A DNA stretch of 64,000 nt from Fibrobacter sp. UWR2 (GCF_002210285.1 NZ_MWQE01000007.1:108509-172508), one strand, 5' to 3'. Numbered from the stretch's first letter, positions 43,037-52,000 are shown. Notes: generated by a model not told the origin, from the letters alone. Translations and numbers: made by a program.

Positions 43037-44515
43037 TTACAGCCATGCGCCTTCGTGCGAGAACATGATGTCCTTCATAGCATCGACGCCGCCTTTAAGG
43101 TTGTAGAGCGGCCCCGTGTAGCCCGCCTCGCGCAAGGTGTTGATGGCGAGAATACTGCGTTTGCCCTGCTTGCAGATGAAAACCGTATCCTTATTCGGGT
43201 CCAGTTCTTTTTGCCTGCGGGCCAACTGCCCGATGGGAATCACGATGGCGTTCGGGAAGCGCAAAATCGCCCGTTCATGGGGTTCGCGCACGTCCACGAT
43301 AGTCATCGGGTCGCCATTGTCAATCTTCTTCGCGAGTTCTTCGGGCGTAAAGCCCTCCACCGGAATTTCGTTTTCGGTCTTGAGCCCGCAAAGTTCATCG
43401 TAATCAATTTCCTCGACATCGGTGATGGTCGGGTTGCTCCCGCAAATGGGGCAGTTCCTGTTGCGCTCTACCTTCAAAATTCGCGAGGTCAGGTACAGGC
43501 TATCGACATGCAGGAGTTTCCCGTTCAAGTGCTCGCCGATACCCAAGATCAGTTTGAGCGCCTCATTGGCCTGGATGCTCCCCACAATGCCCGGAAGCGG
43601 ACTGATCGCACCACCTTCGGAACAGGAAGGAATGAGCCCCGACGGAGGAGGCGACGGGAATTGGCAACGGTAGCACGGTCCGCCGTCCAGATTGAAAATG
43701 CCCACCTGGCCCTCGAACTGGTAAATCGCGCCGAACACGACGGGAATGCCGTGCAGCGCACACGCATCGTTAATGAGGTAGCGCGCCTTGTAGTTGTCGG
43801 AGCAGTCGACCACCAAATCGTAACCGTCAATCTGTTCCAGAATATTCGAAGAATCTAGCTGCACCTTTTCGGCGATGAGTTCGATATTCCTGTTGATGTT
43901 TTTTACCTTGTCCTTGGCAGAGGCGACCTTCGGGCGCTTGATATCGCGGGAACCGTGAAGCACCTGGCTCTGCAGGTTTTCGAGCGAGACCTCGTTGAAA
44001 TCAATGACCTTGATGGTCCCGACACCCGCCGCGGCTAGGTACTGGATTACAGGCGACCCGAGCGCACCTGCACCCGCGACAACGACCTTTGCGGCCTTGA
44101 TGCGCTTCTGGCCCTTCACGCCGATTTCCTTAAGCATTAGGTGCTTGCCGAAGCGCTCCACTTCGCTGTCATCGAAGGCGACTTCCTTGCGCCTCTCGTC
44201 CGAAATGAGACTTTCGACCGCAGCGCTCTGCGTTTCTTCAACAGGCGCTCCGCCGGCGATTGCCGGCAACAGCAAGACTTCCGTTTCTTCGGGAAGCGGC
44301 GTTTCCCAGAGGGTATCCACCGTCAGGTTCTTGCCGTTGATGTAAATCTGGATAAAGTTCCGCAATTTCCCGCCTTCATCGTAAAGGACGTTCTTGGCAT
44401 CCGGATACATGTCCAGAAGGATTGCAAGAGCTTTCCGTACCGTACTCGCGGGAATTTCTATCCGTGCATTTCTACCAAAAAAATTTCTAAGGGTAGCCGA
44501 GATGTATATTTTCAC
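43037..44515 (-). CDS. MoaD-ThiF-rhodanese three-domain fusion
   Basis: 492 residues from a GTG at 44515 with GGAGG upstream. Residues 1-89 are a MoaD/ThiS-like domain ending AIAGG (GG 88-89) but continuing into the next domain. Residues about 115-380 are a ThiF/MoeB adenylyltransferase (GAGALGSPVIQYL, CYRC, CPIC). About 390-492 is a rhodanese with active-site Cys in FICKQGKRS. An internal carrier cannot be adenylated unless it is cut after GG, so trimming (JAMM) or another free carrier is required. It starts the encapsulin operon under promoter module 2. Confidence 0.9.
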   Translation of the reverse strand: MKIYISATLRNFFGRNARIEIPASTVRKALAILLDMYPDAKNVLYDEGGKLRNFIQIYINGKNLTVDTLWETPLPEETEVLLLPAIAGGAPVEETQSAAVESLISDERRKEVAFDDSEVERFGKHLMLKEIGVKGQKRIKAAKVVVAGAGALGSPVIQYLAAAGVGTIKVIDFNEVSLENLQSQVLHGSRDIKRPKVASAKDKVKNINRNIELIAEKVQLDSSNILEQIDGYDLVVDCSDNYKARYLINDACALHGIPVVFGAIYQFEGQVGIFNLDGGPCYRCQFPSPPPSGLIPSCSEGGAISPLPGIVGSIQANEALKLILGIGEHLNGKLLHVDSLYLTSRILKVERNRNCPICGSNPTITDVEEIDYDELCGLKTENEIPVEGFTPEELAKKIDNGDPMTIVDVREPHERAILRFPNAIVIPIGQLARRQKELDPNKDTVFICKQGKRSILAINTLREAGYTGPLYNLKGGVDAMKDIMFSHEGAWL

Positions 44516-44581
44516 TTTTTCCTCCGTACAAAGAAAAGTGGTATTTTGAACAAAATAACCAACAGTATTATTTTCAATGCG

Positions 44582-44651
44582 AAATATAGAACCGGATTTT
44601 GCCTACGTCCAATACATAATTTTTATGCAGTCCTATCACTTTTTTTTATAA
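44582..44651 (-). promoter_or_regulatory. Sulfur-regulon promoter module, copy 2 (MoaD-ThiF-rhodanese/encapsulin operon)
   Basis: TTAT-N11-ATAG box, -35 TTGGAC, 18-bp spacer, -10 TATATT (44583-44588). It gives a leader of about 60 nt to the GTG start. Confidence 0.8.
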
Positions 44652-44673
44652 CGCCTATAACGGCAAGGGCCTG

Positions 44674-45051
44674 TCAGCATTTGATATCATTTTTATAACT
44701 TCTGATATCGACAACTCCCTCTCCTGTCACCGAAATTATCACATAAACAAGCCCTGGGACCATGTTTTCGGCATCTTCCCTAGACGGGATTGCCTCATAA
44801 TCGGGGTGCGAATGGTAGAAACCGACTATTTCAAGCCCGCTTCCCTCGATTTCCCGCTCCACCTGGTAAAGAAAGAGAGAGTCCGCCTCGAAATGCGTCC
44901 CTCTCCCCTCCCCCTGAATCCGGTTAGGCAAAGCACGTATTTCCGTCACCTCGAACTTGCCATCCGGGGCGTTTTTCCCGAGCAAAATTCCGCAACATTC
45001 GTGCGGATAACTTTGCCGGGCTTCTTCTGCAATACGTTGCCGCCAGCTCAT
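44674..45051 (-). CDS. Second JAMM/MPN metalloprotease (Mec+-like)
   Basis: 125 residues. All JAMM ligands present: E18 (HECCG), H80 and H82 (YHSHP), D93. It is closer in form to Mec+, the protease that releases cysteine from CysO-cysteine, than the JAMM protein at 37255. It ends a three-gene operon metY - sulfite reductase - JAMM, with only 9 bp after the reductase. The probable substrate is a ThiS-like carrier or its amino-acid adduct. Confidence 0.85.
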   Translation of the reverse strand: MSWRQRIAEEARQSYPHECCGILLGKNAPDGKFEVTEIRALPNRIQGEGRGTHFEADSLFLYQVEREIEGSGLEIVGFYHSHPDYEAIPSREDAENMVPGLVYVIISVTGEGVVDIRSYKNDIKC

Positions 45052-45060
45052 TTCTAAACG

Positions 45061-45918
45061 CTACACGCTCGCATCCAGGATTTTCTTCGCAAATACGTCA
45101 CGACCGATGCGGTCGATAGTGTACTTGAAGCGTTCACCGGGCTTCGCGTTCTCGGCGAAGAACGTAATGGCCGCATCGCAGATATCGAGCAACTTTTGCT
45201 TGTCTTCGATGAAGGGGATAATTGTTTCGCCCTTGTTGATGCTGTTGCCGAAAAGACCGCCGAAGGACACGATGTAGCCGTGGGTATCTTCCCAAGCGTC
45301 CGTCGGGCAAGACTTGTAGCAGCGACCGCAGAAATTGCACTGCGATTCGTCGAAGATGACCTTCTTGTTTTCGACCTTGATGGCTCCCTTGCGGCAAGTC
45401 TTTGCGCAGAGCCCGCAGCCGATGCACTTGTCCTCGAGCCACTTGACCTTGATGGCACCCTTGATGCCCACGTCGTTTTCTTCGGCCTTGAGGCAGTTGT
45501 TCTGGCAACCGGTCACGCCGAACTTGAACTTGTGCGGGAGTTCACGGGCAAAATAGCGGTCATCGAGTTCCTTGGCAAGCGCGTAGGTATCGATACATCC
45601 GCTCGGGCAAACGGCTTCACCCTGGCACGCCGTAATGGTACGCACGCGCGGTCCGCAAACGCCCGGTTCCACGCCGCCTTCGGCCAAGGCCGCCTTCACG
45701 TCCTCCACGTTTTCCAGCTTGATGAACGGGATTTCGACGCTCTGCCTGGAGGTCAAATGAGCGTAGCCTTCACCGTACTTGTCGGCGACTTCCGCGATTT
45801 TAGCGAGTTGGGTGGCGGTCAGGTTTCCGCCCACGACGCGCACGCGAAGCGAGAAGTTGTTCTTCTGCTTCTGGCGCATCCAACCGCCCTTTTTAAGAGT
45901 TGCATAATCCGTTGCCAT
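45061..45918 (-). CDS. Small siroheme sulfite reductase with ferredoxin domain
   Basis: 285 residues. The N-terminal ferrodoxin-like half (GYAHLTSRQSVEIPF) and the siroheme-[4Fe-4S] ligands C98, C104, C138, C142 (TACQGEAVC ... GCQNNC) identify a nitrite/sulfite reductase core. An inserted domain carries two CxxCxxCxxxC clusters (C165-175 and C194-204). The layout is like the small anaerobic sulfite reductases (AsrC-like, Fsr C-part), less than half the size of CysI. It probably makes sulfide from the sulfite delivered by AprAB. Operon with metY. Confidence 0.85.
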   Translation of the reverse strand: MATDYATLKKGGWMRQKQKNNFSLRVRVVGGNLTATQLAKIAEVADKYGEGYAHLTSRQSVEIPFIKLENVEDVKAALAEGGVEPGVCGPRVRTITACQGEAVCPSGCIDTYALAKELDDRYFARELPHKFKFGVTGCQNNCLKAEENDVGIKGAIKVKWLEDKCIGCGLCAKTCRKGAIKVENKKVIFDESQCNFCGRCYKSCPTDAWEDTHGYIVSFGGLFGNSINKGETIIPFIEDKQKLLDICDAAITFFAENAKPGERFKYTIDRIGRDVFAKKILDASV

Positions 45919-45938
45919 ATTTTTGTGTCTCCGTTATT

Positions 45939-45962
45939 GTCATTCCCGCGAAGGCGGGCATC
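45939..45962. repeat. GTCATTCCCGCG palindromic repeat inside the metY operon
   Basis: GTCATTCCCGC-gaag-GCGGGCAT between metY and the sulfite reductase gene, the widespread bacterial GTCATTCCCGCG type. Confidence 0.75.
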
Positions 45963-45967
45963 TCCGT

Positions 45968-47194
45968 TTAAATATTCTTAATCGCTTGTTCAAAATCTTC
46001 CTTCAGATCCTCGATATTCTCGATACCGATGCTCACGCGAATCGTCCCTTCGAAAATTCCCGCATGTTCCTTCTGTTCCTTGGAACTGTGCGTAAAGATG
46101 GTGCTTTCCGGGTGAATCACCAGCGTGCGGATATCCCCGATGTTGGTGGCGATGGTGGCGTACTTGAGCCCATTAATCAGCTTGAACGCCCGTTCCTTCG
46201 TGCCTGCATCAATCGTGAGGATTGCGCCTCCCCTGCCACCAAGTTGCTTCTGCACCAGGTCGTAATAGGGACTGCTTTTCAGGGCCGGATAGTTGACAGA
46301 AATGTCATCAAAACCCTGCAAAAATTCCGAGAGTTGCAGCGCGTTGCTGCAAAGGCGATCCATGCGCAGCCCGAGAGTCTCGAGCCCGAGCGAATTCAGG
46401 AAAGATGTCTGGGGAGCAACGCAGCAACCCACATTACGCCAGATTCCGTTGCGCAATTTCGCGATGTAGGCGAACTTGCCAAAACGCCTGTATTCCTCGA
46501 GGCCCTTGTAGCGTGCGTAATCCCATGGAAACTTTCCGCTATCGACAATGAGGCCGCTAATCGCAGAACCGCTGCCGTTAATGTACTTCGAAGACGAATG
46601 CACCACGATATCCGCGCCGAAATCGAAGGGATGCACAAGGTACGGCGTAGCCGTCGTGCTATCGACGATAAACGGGACGCCACCCTCGTGCGCGGCATCC
46701 GCGACGGCCTTCAGGTCAACGACATTCAGTTTCGGGTTTCCGATAAGTTCGGTAAATACCGCCTTTGTCTTTTCGTTCAGCTGTTCGCGGACACTTTCGG
46801 CGGTCACTTCGGTAACAAAGCGAGTCGTGATGCCGAACGCCTCCAGGTCATGAAACAGGTCGATAGTGCCGCCAAAGAGCCCGGCGCTCGCAATTACCTC
46901 GTCGCCCGCGTGCAAAATATTCAAAAGCGAGATAGTCACCGCCGCCATGCCCGAAGAGCACGCCACCGCGCCGATTCCCTTCTCGAGCGATGCAATGCGG
47001 CGTTCAAAAGAATCGTTCGTGGGGTTCGCGATGCGCGTATACGCAAAACCCGGAGCCTTGTTGTTGAACACGGCTTCGAGTTTTTCGGCAGAATCCTGGG
47101 AAAAAGCGCTCACCTGGTAAATCGGCGCAAGCGTAGAACCGCTACATCGGTCGCTACCAAAATTCTGGTGCAGTAAAGCAGTATTGAATTCCAT
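45968..47194 (-). CDS. metY: MetY, O-acetylhomoserine aminocarboxypropyltransferase
   Basis: 408 residues. PLP enzyme that makes homocysteine from O-acetylhomoserine and a sulfide donor. PLP-Lys in HSSSKYINGSGSA, phosphate-binding SSGMAAVT and FPWDYARY-like segment are present. In Wolinella succinogenes MetY uses the thiocarboxylate of HcyS as sulfur donor. Linkage here to JAMM and ThiS-like genes suggests the same. A cystathionine gamma-synthase-like role is less likely given the missing partners. Confidence 0.9.
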   Translation of the reverse strand: MEFNTALLHQNFGSDRCSGSTLAPIYQVSAFSQDSAEKLEAVFNNKAPGFAYTRIANPTNDSFERRIASLEKGIGAVACSSGMAAVTISLLNILHAGDEVIASAGLFGGTIDLFHDLEAFGITTRFVTEVTAESVREQLNEKTKAVFTELIGNPKLNVVDLKAVADAAHEGGVPFIVDSTTATPYLVHPFDFGADIVVHSSSKYINGSGSAISGLIVDSGKFPWDYARYKGLEEYRRFGKFAYIAKLRNGIWRNVGCCVAPQTSFLNSLGLETLGLRMDRLCSNALQLSEFLQGFDDISVNYPALKSSPYYDLVQKQLGGRGGAILTIDAGTKERAFKLINGLKYATIATNIGDIRTLVIHPESTIFTHSSKEQKEHAGIFEGTIRVSIGIENIEDLKEDFEQAIKNI

Positions 47195-47228
47195 TCAGCA
47201 TGTCTCCGTACATTTTTTATCCGCAGCC

Positions 47229-47298
47229 AAATATAGAACGGGATTTCAGCCCCGTCCAATACTTAATTTTTATGCGGAATTATCAGTTTTTTCTATAA
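47229..47298 (-). promoter_or_regulatory. Sulfur-regulon promoter module, copy 3 (metY operon)
   Basis: TTAT-N11-ATAA box centred near 47289, -35 TTGGAC (47254-47259), 18-bp spacer, -10 TATATT (47230-47235). The box centre lies about 66 bp upstream of the predicted start, typical for LysR-type activators. Confidence 0.82.
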
Positions 47299-47316
47299 CA
47301 AAGCCATGTTCATTCG

Positions 47317-48375
47317 TTAAATCACCACAACCGGCTCACGCAGCGACTTGTTTTCGAGCAAGGTCGCCGTATCGCCCTGCGTCACGAACATGCGGTAGAT
47401 GAACACATCCACGATCTCGCCCACCTCGATTCTCGGCTGGTCGAAGGAGCGCCGCGCCGTAAGCAAGACCCCGTTCACGCGGACGCGCAGTTCGATACCG
47501 TAACCGCGGAAATCCACTTCTTCCACGACGCCTTCTTCTGCAGAATTCTTGTACTTCTGCACTTCGGTTTTCTTGGTGACCTTCACAAATTCCGGGCGCA
47601 CAATCGCGTTTTCCGCATTTTCGAGGATGTCAAAGCGACGAAAATTACTATAGTCCTTGAAAATGCTGGGTTGGCCGAAGAACGATGCCGTAAAGGCGGT
47701 TGTCGGGTTGCTGTAAACCTCGTACGGCGTGCCCACCTGCTCGATGCGGCCCCGGTTAGTGATGATGATTTCGTCGGCCACCTCAATGGCTTCGTCCTGG
47801 TCGTGGGTCACAAAGATGCTCGTGACGCCGAGTTTCTGGATCATACCCTTGAGCCAACTGCGCAATTCCTGGCGCACCTTCGCATCGATTGCCGCAAAGG
47901 GTTCATCGAGCAGAAGAAGCTGTGGATTGGGAGCGAGCGCACGGGCAAAGGCCACGCGCTGGCGCTGCCCGCCCGAAAGTTCGCTCGGGTAGCGTTTTTC
48001 AAGGCCAGAAAGTCCCACCAGTTCCAAGAGTTCGTGGACACGTTCCTTGATTTCATTTGCGGGCTTCTTCGCAATCTTCAAACCGAAGGCCACATTGTCA
48101 AAGACGGTCATGTAGCGGAACAGGGCGTAGCTCTGGAACACGAAACCGATACCGCGCTTGCTCGCGGGCACATCGTTGATGACCTTCCCGTCGATGATGA
48201 TTTCGCCACTGTCTGGGTTCTCGAGCCCCGCAATCATGCGGAGAATCGTCGTCTTGCCGCTACCGCTCGGGCCCAGAAGGCCAATCAGCTTGCCTTTCTC
48301 GATGCCGACAGTCACATCGTCCGAGGCCTTGAAATTTCCGAAATGCTTGTTGATATGTTTGAGTTCGACGTACAT
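47317..48375 (-). CDS. cysA: CysA, sulfate ABC transporter ATP-binding protein
   Basis: 352 residues from the ATG at 48375, with AAGGGAG upstream; the TTG six codons earlier overlaps that site. Walker A GPSGSGKTT, signature LSGGQRQRVAFARAL, Walker B LLLLDEPF and H-loop VTHDQDEA are intact. The C-terminal domain after 240 fits the CysA regulatory domain. Last gene of cysT-cysW-cysA; energises sulfate import. Confidence 0.93.
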   Translation of the reverse strand: MYVELKHINKHFGNFKASDDVTVGIEKGKLIGLLGPSGSGKTTILRMIAGLENPDSGEIIIDGKVINDVPASKRGIGFVFQSYALFRYMTVFDNVAFGLKIAKKPANEIKERVHELLELVGLSGLEKRYPSELSGGQRQRVAFARALAPNPQLLLLDEPFAAIDAKVRQELRSWLKGMIQKLGVTSIFVTHDQDEAIEVADEIIITNRGRIEQVGTPYEVYSNPTTAFTASFFGQPSIFKDYSNFRRFDILENAENAIVRPEFVKVTKKTEVQKYKNSAEEGVVEEVDFRGYGIELRVRVNGVLLTARRSFDQPRIEVGEIVDVFIYRMFVTQGDTATLLENKSLREPVVVI

Positions 48376-48392
48376 AAAATCTCCCTTCAAGG

Positions 48393-49235
48393 CTATTTCT
48401 TTCTTCCCTTATGTTCAATGACGCTTCTTGCAACCAGAATGAGAATGGCAAGCATCACCAGTATCGACGCCACCGCAAACGCGGGCACGTACTGGAACTC
48501 GTTAAAAAGGATTTCCACATGGAGCGGGAGCGTGTTCGTCTTTCCGCGCAGGTGGCCCGAAATCACCGACACCGCACCGAATTCGCCCATGGCGCGCGCA
48601 GCGCAGAGCACTACGCCGTAAAGGAACGCCCACTTGATATGCGGGAAGGTAATGCGCCTAAAAATCGTGAAGCCCTTTGCGCCCATGAGCGCCGCCGCCT
48701 CTTCCTCGTCGGTTCCCTGCGATTCCAGCACCGGAATCAGCTCGCGCGAAATGAACGGGAATGTGACAAATATCGTCGCAAGCACAATTCCCGGCACAGC
48801 AAAGACAATCTTGATATCGGCATCCTGCAACAGCGGGAAAATCGGGCTTTGGCGGCCAAACGTGAGCAAGAAAATGAGACCCGCAATAATCGGCGAAACC
48901 GTCACCGGCAAGTCAATGAGCGTCGCGAGAATCTTTTTCCCCTTAAACTTGAACTTCGTGAGGCTCCAGGCGGCACACAGCCCAAATACCGTATTGATGG
49001 CGACCGCAAAGAACGAAGCCTCTAGCGTAAAGAGTATCGCCTTGATGGTGTAATCGTCGGCAACCGCCTTGCTGTACACCGCAAAGCCCTGCTTGAACGC
49101 TTCGGTAATCACCGTAATCAGCGGGAGAATAAGCATCAGGAATACGAAAAGAAGGCTTATGCCAATCAGCGAATACCTGACCAGCTTAGAACCCTTCGTA
49201 TCGCGATGGAGACCGTTCTGCGTCACTGCACTCAT
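48393..49235 (-). CDS. cysW: CysW, sulfate ABC transporter permease
   Basis: 280 residues with six hydrophobic segments. The EAA loop that contacts CysA is present (GTDEEEAAALMGAKGFTIFRRITFP). Overlaps cysT by one base and leads cysA by 17 bp. CysW/CysT-specific signature GEFGAVSVISG is present. Confidence 0.92.
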   Translation of the reverse strand: MSAVTQNGLHRDTKGSKLVRYSLIGISLLFVFLMLILPLITVITEAFKQGFAVYSKAVADDYTIKAILFTLEASFFAVAINTVFGLCAAWSLTKFKFKGKKILATLIDLPVTVSPIIAGLIFLLTFGRQSPIFPLLQDADIKIVFAVPGIVLATIFVTFPFISRELIPVLESQGTDEEEAAALMGAKGFTIFRRITFPHIKWAFLYGVVLCAARAMGEFGAVSVISGHLRGKTNTLPLHVEILFNEFQYVPAFAVASILVMLAILILVARSVIEHKGRKK

Positions 49236-50065
49236 TAGCTACCTCCCTTGAGAATCTTGGCGTTCCTGTTCTGCACCACGTTCACCAGGAACAGCGTGAT
49301 GAACGACGCCACCAGCATCACGAGGGCGATTGTCGTCGCGCTGGAATAGTCGTATTCCTGAAGTTCCGACATGATGATGAGCGGCGCGATTTCGGTTTCG
49401 AAGGGCATGTTGCCCGCGATAAACACGACACTACCGTATTCGCCGAGGCAGCGCCCGAAAGCGAGTCCGAAACCCGTGAAGATGGCGGGAATCAGTTCCG
49501 GCAAGATGACCTTCCAGAAAATCCTTGTACGACTTGCGCCCAGCACCCCAGCAGCCTCTTCGTAGGCGGGGTCCAGTTTTTCAAGCACCGGTTGCACCGC
49601 GCGCACCACGAACGGAATGCCGATAAACACGAGCGCCACCGTGATGCCGATGCGCGTAAACGCAATCTTGATTCCGAAATTCGCAAAAAAGCCGCCTACA
49701 AGGCCCGTATCCGCAGTGAGCGCCGTAAGCGCGATGCCCGCCACCGCCGTAGGCAATGCAAACGGGAGTTCAATCGTTCCATCTACGATGCGCTTGAGCG
49801 GGAACGTGTAACGCACCAGCACCCAGGCGAGAACCACACCCATCACAGCATTGATGAGCGATGCGATAAAAGCCGTCAAGAAACTCACTTTAAAACTAGA
49901 CAGTACGCGCGGCCGCGTAATGACATCGATAATCTCACTCGCGCTCATCTGGGCCGAAAACACGACCAGCGAGGCAAGCGGAATCAACACCACCACGCTC
50001 AAAATCGCCAGGGTCACCCCTGTTGTAAGGCCGAAGCCCGGTATGACAACACTCTTTCTTTTCAT
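49235..50065 (-). CDS. cysT: CysT (CysU), sulfate ABC transporter permease
   Basis: 276 residues from the ATG at 50065. The in-frame ATG at 50077 lies within the -10 element, so it cannot be the start of the transcript. Six hydrophobic segments and the EAA loop (LDPAYEEAAGVLGASRTRIFWKVILPEL); GEYGSVVFIAGN matches CysT. The predicted transcription start is only about 3-7 nt upstream, so the mRNA is nearly leaderless. First gene of cysT-cysW-cysA. Confidence 0.92.
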   Translation of the reverse strand: MKRKSVVIPGFGLTTGVTLAILSVVVLIPLASLVVFSAQMSASEIIDVITRPRVLSSFKVSFLTAFIASLINAVMGVVLAWVLVRYTFPLKRIVDGTIELPFALPTAVAGIALTALTADTGLVGGFFANFGIKIAFTRIGITVALVFIGIPFVVRAVQPVLEKLDPAYEEAAGVLGASRTRIFWKVILPELIPAIFTGFGLAFGRCLGEYGSVVFIAGNMPFETEIAPLIIMSELQEYDYSSATTIALVMLVASFITLFLVNVVQNRNAKILKGGS

Positions 50066-50075
50066 AAGCGTCGCC

Positions 50076-50145
50076 AAATATAGAACGGGATTTCACGCGT
50101 GTCCAATACTTAATAATTATGCTGAATTATCAATTTTTTCTATAA
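50076..50145 (-). promoter_or_regulatory. Sulfur-regulon promoter module, copy 4 (cysTWA)
   Basis: TTAT-N11-ATAA box, -35 TTGGAC, 18-bp spacer, -10 TATATT (50077-50082). Confidence 0.8.
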
Positions 50146-50208
50146 CAAACAGGGATGCAATTGAAATTTGAAATATTTATATTACCACTAAAAATTTGGA
50201 GGCATTAG

Positions 50209-50784
50209 ATGAACTTGACACTTGAACGCGCAAAAGAAATCAACAAGGGCCACGTAACCGAAGAATCGCTGGTCATCCATTCCCTCAACGTATGCTATGC
50301 CATGGGCGCGATGGCCAAGCACTTCGGCGAGGACGTTGAGCACTGGCAAGCCGTGGGCTACCTGCACGATTACGACTACCAGGAATTCCCCGAAGAACAC
50401 CTGCAGCACACCGAAAAGGAACTGCTCGCACAAGGCGTCTCCGAAGAAGACGTGCGTGCCATTTTGGCGCACGGTTTTGAAATCGTGAACCAGGTGGAAC
50501 CCAAGACCAACATGGAAAAGAGCCTGTTCACCGTCGACGAACTCACCGGAATCATCCAGGCCTGCGCGAGAATGCGCCCCAACGGCATTTTGGACCTCGA
50601 AGTGAAAAGTTTCGTGAAGAAGTTCAAGGACAAGAAATTCGCCGCCAAGTGCAACCGCGACTACATCCTGAAAGGCTGCGCCCTGCTCGGCATGGACGTG
50701 AAAGACGTCGCCGCCATCTGCATCGAGGGCATGCGTGAACACGCCGCCGAAATCGGCCTGGCGGGGAACGCCGGGGCTCAATAA
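50209..50784 (+). CDS. HD-domain phosphohydrolase-like protein
   Basis: 191 residues with GGAGG upstream. HD motif: VIHSLNVCYAM, GYLHDYDYQ (H-D), then AHGFEI and CARMRPNGI. This is the small cytoplasmic HD/HDIG group often of unknown substrate. It is the only plus-strand gene in the sulfur island and has its own terminator. Link to sulfur metabolism is not evident. Confidence 0.78.
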   Translation: MNLTLERAKEINKGHVTEESLVIHSLNVCYAMGAMAKHFGEDVEHWQAVGYLHDYDYQEFPEEHLQHTEKELLAQGVSEEDVRAILAHGFEIVNQVEPKTNMEKSLFTVDELTGIIQACARMRPNGILDLEVKSFVKKFKDKKFAAKCNRDYILKGCALLGMDVKDVAAICIEGMREHAAEIGLAGNAGAQ

Positions 50785-50807
50785 AGGAATAAAACTTAAA
50801 ATATCAA

Positions 50808-50838
50808 AAAATCCCCGCTCCGAAGAGCAGGGATTTTC
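50808..50838. terminator. Bidirectional terminator between the HD gene and the sbp operon
   Basis: AAAATCCC-cGCTC / GAGCa-GGGATTTT stem with A and T tracts on both sides. Confidence 0.8.
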
Positions 50839-50858
50839 GCTATGACAATTTGGTTCTA

Positions 50859-50891
50859 GATTCTATCGCCTCTTCGAGGCTCCAGAATGAC
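50859..50891. repeat. GTCATyCTGG-class palindromic repeat
   Basis: GATTCTATCGCCTC-ttcg-AGGCTCCAGAATGAC, reverse orientation. Confidence 0.75.
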
Positions 50892-50899
50892 AACCTGGC

Positions 50900-51949
50900 T
50901 TACTTCTTTTCGTAAATCTGGTCGAAGACGCCGCCGTTGGAGAAGTGCGTTCCCTGCGCCTTGTCCCAACCGCCGAAGTGCTCGATAGAAATCAAGTTCA
51001 CGTTCTGGTCGAATTCCTTGTACTGGTCGAGAATGGCCTTGTTGGAGGGGCGGTAATGGTTCTTCGCTGCAATGTGCTGGCCCTCGTCGCTGTAGAGGTA
51101 GTTCAGGTACTCGGTGGCAAGTTCGCGGGTGCCGCGCTTGTCGACCACTTTGTCCACGATGGCAACGGAAGGTTCAGCCAGAATGCTGATGCTCGGGATT
51201 ACGATTTCGTAGTCGTTCGGGTAGTCCTTGAGCGCGAGGAAGGCTTCGTTTTCCCATGCGAGAAGCACGTCGCCCTGGCCATTTTCGATAAAGGTGGTGG
51301 TAGAGCCGCGTGCACCGGAAGCGAGCACGAGCACGTTCTGGAACAGTTTCTTGATGAAGTCCTTGACCTTGGCTTCGTCGTTATTATACTGCTTTTCGGC
51401 CCATGCCCAGGCGGCGAGGTAGTTCCAGCGTGCGCCACCGGAGGTTTTCGGGTTCGGCGTGATGATGCCAATGCCCGGCTTCACGAGGTCACCCCAGTCC
51501 TTCAGGTTCTTCGGGTTGCCCTTGCGAACCAGGAACACGATGGTGGATGTGTACGGGGAGCTGTTCAGCGGGAATTCCTTGACCCAGCCGTTTTCGATGA
51601 GGCCCGCGTCGCGCACGGCGTTCACGTCGAATTCGAGGGCGAGCGTCACCACGTCGGCTTCGAGACCGTTGGCCACTTCCAGGGCCTGCTTGCCGGAACC
51701 GCCGTGAGACTGCGTGATTTCCACTTCGCCACCGGTCTTTTCTTTCCAGTGCTTCTTGAAGACTTCGTTGTAGTTGGCGTAGAGTTCGCGGGTCGGGTCA
51801 TAAGACACGTTGGTGAGCGTCTGCTTTTCGACCTTCTTGGCAGAAGTTTCGCTCTTCTGCTCGTCAGAAGAAGAGCATGCGCTAAAACCGATAGTTCCCG
51901 CAATCAGGAGACTTGCCGCAATGGCGGACTTGACAAAATTCTGATTCAT
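50900..51949 (-). CDS. sbp: Sulfate-binding periplasmic lipoprotein (Sbp/CysP type)
   Basis: 349 residues. Signal sequence with lipobox FSAC near 25, so membrane-anchored. Family motifs: [39 protein letters not shown], and the GARGSTTTF anion-site segment. It delivers sulfate to CysTWA. Co-transcribed with the porin-like gene 51 bp upstream. Confidence 0.92.
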   Translation of the reverse strand: MNQNFVKSAIAASLLIAGTIGFSACSSSDEQKSETSAKKVEKQTLTNVSYDPTRELYANYNEVFKKHWKEKTGGEVEITQSHGGSGKQALEVANGLEADVVTLALEFDVNAVRDAGLIENGWVKEFPLNSSPYTSTIVFLVRKGNPKNLKDWGDLVKPGIGIITPNPKTSGGARWNYLAAWAWAEKQYNNDEAKVKDFIKKLFQNVLVLASGARGSTTTFIENGQGDVLLAWENEAFLALKDYPNDYEIVIPSISILAEPSVAIVDKVVDKRGTRELATEYLNYLYSDEGQHIAAKNHYRPSNKAILDQYKEFDQNVNLISIEHFGGWDKAQGTHFSNGGVFDQIYEKK

Positions 51950-52000
51950 TCTTATACCTCGCTTGTTTATTGTTTTTTGTTTGTTGTTTTTTTTGTTTAA

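Noticed and set aside
37748..44515. Molybdopterin or thiamine synthesis genes (MoeB, MoaD, ThiS, ThiF names)
   Set aside because: No other moa, mog or thi genes nearby; JAMM, MetY, sulfite reductase and CysE point to amino-acid sulfur transfer.
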